A stretch of 64,000 nucleotides of DNA, from NCBI RefSeq assembly GCF_002863865.1, contig NZ_CP022684.1, positions 1,108,931 through 1,172,930 of the forward strand, read 5' to 3'. Below the pieces are notes generated by a model that saw nothing but the letters and a program-made list of their open reading frames with translations, did not search any database and was not told the DNA's origin. Both the position numbers and the translations under genes were made by a program. Origin of the DNA: Ketobacter alkanivorans. Its GTDB lineage: Bacteria; Pseudomonadota; Gammaproteobacteria; Pseudomonadales; Ketobacteraceae. This document shows, one piece after another, positions 60,917 to 64,000 of the stretch; the stretch's first letter is position 1, and each line of letters starts with the position of its first letter.

Positions 60917-61603
60917 CTACTCAGGGACAGACCAATCAATGGGCATTGCACCAATGGATTCCAGATAAGCATTCGCCTTGGAGAAATGTTTACAGCCAAA
61001 AAAGCCTCGATAGGCCGAAAGGGGTGATGGGTGAACTGTCTTCAACACACAGTGCTTCTTCGGATCAATGATCTGCCCTTTCTTTTGGGCATAACTGCCC
61101 CACAACAAAAACACGATACCCTCACGCTGTTCATTTAACTCTCTAATTGCCGCATCAGTGAACAACTCCCAACCCTTACCCTGATGTGCTGCGGCCTTTG
61201 ATTGCTCTACAGTAAGCACAGCATTCAGCAACAACACCCCTTGCTGAGCCCAGTGGGTGAGGTTCCCGGTTTTGGGAATCGGCAAACCAAGATCAGCATG
61301 AATCTCTTTATAGATATTCTGCAAAGAAGGCGGCAGCGCCACCCCATCCTGTACCGAAAAGCATAACCCATGGGCCTGACCCGGCCCATGATAGGGGTCC
61401 TGACCAATGATCACGACTTTCACTTGATCAAACGGCGTTAGATTAAAGGCGTTAAAATACTCTTCCCCTTTTGGGAATATGACCTTTCCTGCCTTTTTCT
61501 GCTCCAGTAAGAACTCACGCAACGTCGTCATATACGGCTGCTGAAACTCAGGCAGCAAATGCTGCTTCCAACTGGGTTCGATCTTCACTTGATCCGGCGA
61601 CAT
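60917..61603 (-). CDS. ung: Uracil-DNA glycosylase
   Basis: A 228-residue family 1 glycosylase that removes uracil from [21 protein letters not shown] holds the catalytic D69 and the uracil-binding pocket; [17 protein letters not shown] carries the catalytic His and the minor-groove loop. AGGA lies seven bases before the ATG. It is a single gene, convergent with the AraC regulator 15 bases away. Confidence 0.96.
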   Translation of the reverse strand: MSPDQVKIEPSWKQHLLPEFQQPYMTTLREFLLEQKKAGKVIFPKGEEYFNAFNLTPFDQVKVVIIGQDPYHGPGQAHGLCFSVQDGVALPPSLQNIYKEIHADLGLPIPKTGNLTHWAQQGVLLLNAVLTVEQSKAAAHQGKGWELFTDAAIRELNEQREGIVFLLWGSYAQKKGQIIDPKKHCVLKTVHPSPLSAYRGFFGCKHFSKANAYLESIGAMPIDWSVPE

Positions 61604-61632
61604 TTATGATTCCTGTTTTTACGTTAAATCAA

Positions 61633-62313
61633 TCAAGGCAGAAACGCTTTCAATTGACGCTTAATCATCTTACAGGCTTTTACTTCGTCAAATTGCTCCG
61701 CAGGAACCATCAACGCCTCATGCTCGATCCGGAACACGGTGCCCATCAACAACTCGCCTGCAATATCTGGCTCATCGACTCCAATGACCTTGCACAACTC
61801 AACCAACTCATTCAGCAAATAATCGAAATAAGTCTGAGCAATGCTGCGCAAACGGGCATCGCGCAAACACTCGTGCTTGAAAGCCTGTTCTGCGATCATG
61901 TGATCACGTTTCTCGTTCAGCTCCAACTTCATAAAGCCGACAATAATCTGCGACAAGCTTTCCAACAGCTGATTGGTCACATCGGGGTTCGCGCTCACCT
62001 CTTCCTTGTGCTGCTGAATAAACTCCCCCACATTCTGATAGATGGGTTGCACCACATCACTCATGGCATTTTCAGCAAACAGCGTGAACGTATCGGAAAT
62101 AAGATCCGAAATATCTTTGAAATAATAGGTAGTGGCCGAAAGCGGCACATCCGCTTCCTTAGCGACGGCCCGATGGCGCACCCCACGGACACCGTCGTTC
62201 ACCACAATGCGCAGAGCGGCCTCAAGAATAGCCTTGCGTCGCTGTTCACTGCGGGCGCGGGAGGCTTTGCGGCCGCGATAATTAATGGCGTTTTCATCCG
62301 ACATGGCAGTCAT
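61633..62313 (-). CDS. TetR-family transcriptional regulator
   Basis: A 226-residue repressor. The helix-turn-helix at about 25-70 has RRKAILEAALRIVVNDGVRGV, RAVAKEADVPLSATTYYFKD, a pattern shared with BetI-like and fatty-acid-type TetR proteins. The C-terminal ligand domain is unremarkable. The ATG at 62313 is one option and an ATG at 62304 the other; both have weak ribosome sites. The target is not apparent; upstream is a 325-base gap and then an oxygenase-like gene on the same strand. Confidence 0.85.
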   Translation of the reverse strand: MTAMSDENAINYRGRKASRARSEQRRKAILEAALRIVVNDGVRGVRHRAVAKEADVPLSATTYYFKDISDLISDTFTLFAENAMSDVVQPIYQNVGEFIQQHKEEVSANPDVTNQLLESLSQIIVGFMKLELNEKRDHMIAEQAFKHECLRDARLRSIAQTYFDYLLNELVELCKVIGVDEPDIAGELLMGTVFRIEHEALMVPAEQFDEVKACKMIKRQLKAFLP

Positions 62314-62638
62314 TACCGGTCAATTTACTTGGCTGGCAATGATACAAGAAATTGCGCCCCAGTTCATGGATAGAGACTGGGTAACGCTTTGTTTTTGTGC
62401 CCTTTTTTTAAACACGTGGCAAAAAAAGGCCCCACCTGCATGAACTGCAAAGTGGGGCTCCCAGCAAGAAAGTGGATAAGGTAGTTGGTCTGTTGTGCTG
62501 CCAATGTAACTATTGCAACGCCCTTGCCAACTCACCAAACTCCCTTATCTTGCTGTTTTTACAGAATTTTAGCCTCGCTTATCAAAAACTAATACTGTTT
62601 CCAAACTGATGCGGCAGGTCAAAATTCGACCTTTTACG
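62314..62638. other. Intergenic region with a minus-strand terminator
   Basis: A 325-base gap between the TetR regulator start and the DUF2236 gene end. It holds a clear intrinsic terminator for the DUF2236 transcript at 62421-62458 and a short inverted repeat GGTCAAAATTCGACC near 62613. Reading frames here are short and cross the terminator, so I call none. Confidence 0.6.
62421..62458 (-). terminator. Rho-independent terminator after the DUF2236 gene
   Basis: On the minus strand GCCCCAC pairs with GTGGGGC, with further TGCA pairing in the arms, and the stem is followed by seven T. It lies about 180 bases downstream of the DUF2236 stop. Confidence 0.75.
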
Positions 62639-63781
62639 TCAGGCCAGGCTACGGAACGCGAACCGTGCCGGATCGCCCCCCAAACCATCAAAAATGTTCT
62701 TGCGCCGCATGCTGTGGTTTCCCTTCTCTAGCAATTTCTGCAGTACCTGGGGCGCAAAAACCCGGCCTTTAGCTGCAACACGGATCGCCTCCCTAATCAG
62801 TTTCACCTTAATGCGATCCGCAGGGGTGGCGTGCAGATTGATATCTTTTGCAACCAACGGCCCTACCAAATACTCACTAAACGCAACCAACAAGCCTTCT
62901 GACAGATAAAAAGGTGGCTCCCCCGCCATATCCCGCAACAGCGCTTTGGCCAGCTTTTCGCTATCTGGGCTTGGGCTGTATAAATGAGACGACAACTGTA
63001 AAGCCAGCATCTCCTGCTCTTCCAGCCCCGCTGGCAGCAAAGCCTCTTTCACCCCCAGAACATAACCGGCATAGCGCCAGAAATACTGCATCAGGCTCTT
63101 TTCCTCATGACTTAGGTTAACGCCCAAACGGCCGATGCCCCTTGCCACCATAAAATCAAACTCCATAACCGTACCGGCCATATCTTCCTGATTTATGGGC
63201 TGATCGTACTTTTCCACATCCCATTTACCTGAGTTCCAGAGAAACTGACGAACTGAAGAGTGGGTGAGACGCACCTCCATCAACGTACGATGGCCAATGG
63301 AACCCGGTGCAATATTTCCTGTGCCAACCATATTGTGTAGTAACTGCCCTGTTTCATAAATTCGTCGCGTAACATCTTTCTGCAAACGACCGGTTGCCAC
63401 CAACACCTGAGACGGCTTGTTATAGGCATAACCTTCCACCAGACTGCTGCACAGCAACACCAACCCTTGCAGGGGAGCATAGCGTTTGAACACGCGGCTC
63501 CCCTCCTCAAGCACATCAAAGTCCACCCAACCGGGCACGTCGTTGCAGCTATCAAAAAACGCTTGAAAGACACCACCTTCGGACTGAGCACGGGCCTCCA
63601 CCTGATCATACATGTCCGAGGGACGACCCCGCTTTATCAACGCAGTGCAAGCATCTGCCTGATCATCACAAACCTGTCGCCATTGCTGAAGCCGGGCATG
63701 AGAGTAACGATCCCACCAAACTCTCTGCTGGGGGGTTTGCGGGCCTTGCTGGATTCGTTCTAATTCTTCTGGAGTTGGCAT
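62639..63781 (-). CDS. DUF2236 (MpaB/latex-clearing-protein-like) oxygenase
   Basis: A 380-residue protein of the DUF2236 family, which includes the b-type haem rubber oxygenase Lcp and fungal MpaB. The family block LMEVRLTHSSVRQFL carries the conserved His and Arg near residue 195, and a helical fold surrounds it. No signal peptide is seen, unlike secreted Lcp. The ATG at 63781 is chosen; the frame extends to a TTG at 63829. The substrate is unknown; most DUF2236 proteins in bacteria have not been linked to rubber. Confidence 0.78.
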   Translation of the reverse strand: MPTPEELERIQQGPQTPQQRVWWDRYSHARLQQWRQVCDDQADACTALIKRGRPSDMYDQVEARAQSEGGVFQAFFDSCNDVPGWVDFDVLEEGSRVFKRYAPLQGLVLLCSSLVEGYAYNKPSQVLVATGRLQKDVTRRIYETGQLLHNMVGTGNIAPGSIGHRTLMEVRLTHSSVRQFLWNSGKWDVEKYDQPINQEDMAGTVMEFDFMVARGIGRLGVNLSHEEKSLMQYFWRYAGYVLGVKEALLPAGLEEQEMLALQLSSHLYSPSPDSEKLAKALLRDMAGEPPFYLSEGLLVAFSEYLVGPLVAKDINLHATPADRIKVKLIREAIRVAAKGRVFAPQVLQKLLEKGNHSMRRKNIFDGLGGDPARFAFRSLA

Positions 63782-64000
63782 ACTGACACCGTTTAATAAA
63801 TGACCGATTGGTTCTCTAAACAGTAGCAAAACCCAACACGGCTGACAAGAACCCGTGAGTTCTATATTTGAGGCGTGCTTCTAGATCTATTAAAAATGTT
63901 AATAAAGTTATCCAGAAAAACATTTACGAAAATTGAATCCTATAATAAACGCAGTCGAGTTTCGATTTTATTCGATACCGAAACACTATCCATAACAATA

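Noticed and set aside
62320..62538. 72-codon minus-strand frame
   Set aside because: It is crossed by the intrinsic terminator of the DUF2236 gene and shows no family features.
1..64000. CRISPR arrays, insertion sequences, prophage genes, tRNA or rRNA
   Set aside because: No regularly spaced repeats, transposase, integrase or phage-structural reading frames, and no recognisable RNA gene were seen.

Overview
The window is a densely coded piece of a gammaproteobacterial chromosome. Gene content and order point to the Pseudomonadales/Oceanospirillales side, most like a marine Marinobacter-, Alcanivorax- or Ketobacter-type bacterium; that placement is inferred from remembered synteny, not from a search. 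Two blocks match the Pseudomonas order closely: barA/gacS-cysM-rlmD-relA-mazG with the moa/moe genes, and rpoE(algU)-rseA(mucA)-rseB(mucB)-rseC(mucC)-lepA-lepB-DUF4845-rnc-era-recO-pdxJ-acpS with nadB divergent from rpoE. I see no rRNA, tRNA, CRISPR array, insertion sequence or prophage.

Layout. 0-7 kb: a receiver plus degenerate-GGDEF response regulator, a coiled-coil membrane protein, an operon of a secreted protein, an esterase and an SDR-type dehydrogenase, then a membrane GGDEF/EAL protein. 7-10.2 kb: an acetyl-CoA acetyltransferase and a FabY-type ketoacyl synthase. 10.5-14.9 kb: leucine dehydrogenase plus E1-alpha, E1-beta and E2 of a branched-chain 2-oxoacid dehydrogenase. 14.8-22.8 kb: a 7TMR-DISM/PAS/GGDEF/EAL protein, a DUF1499 protein, cmoM, an iron-dependent alcohol dehydrogenase with an SCP2-like partner, DUF2789 and an acyl-CoA-binding protein. 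22.8-26.5 kb: moeA, moaB, moaA and mazG. 26.5-46 kb: the housekeeping blocks named above.

45.9-52.4 kb is the accessory part and the most interesting region. A tightly coupled run reads a GTG-started tri-haem lipoprotein with RoxA-like haem spacing, a TlpA-type thioredoxin, a tiny DUF4266 lipoprotein ending in a Gly/Cys tail, a DUF3570 outer-membrane barrel, and an ApbE-type flavin transferase, with a divergent AraC regulator. It sits between nadB and the ygfX-sdhE-ygfZ group that I remember as neighbours in Pseudomonas. The barrel has two T-G-A-S motifs resembling the acceptor site of ApbE flavinylation. I propose an uncharacterised envelope redox system that combines haem, thiol and covalent flavin chemistry.

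52.4-64 kb: ygfX, sdhE, ygfZ, an HDOD protein, then the distal valine pathway (mmsA, acyl-CoA dehydrogenase, 3-hydroxyisobutyryl-CoA hydrolase, mmsB) divergent from an AraC regulator of MmsR type, then ung, a TetR regulator and a DUF2236 oxygenase-like protein.

Two themes tie the window together. Valine breakdown is split between the leucine dehydrogenase/BCKDH operon at 10-15 kb and the mms operon at 55-60 kb. Cyclic-di-GMP signalling is represented by three GGDEF or GGDEF/EAL proteins in the first 18 kb, at least two of which have degenerate GGDEF motifs. Start codons were chosen from Shine-Dalgarno spacing and family length; several genes use TTG or GTG.
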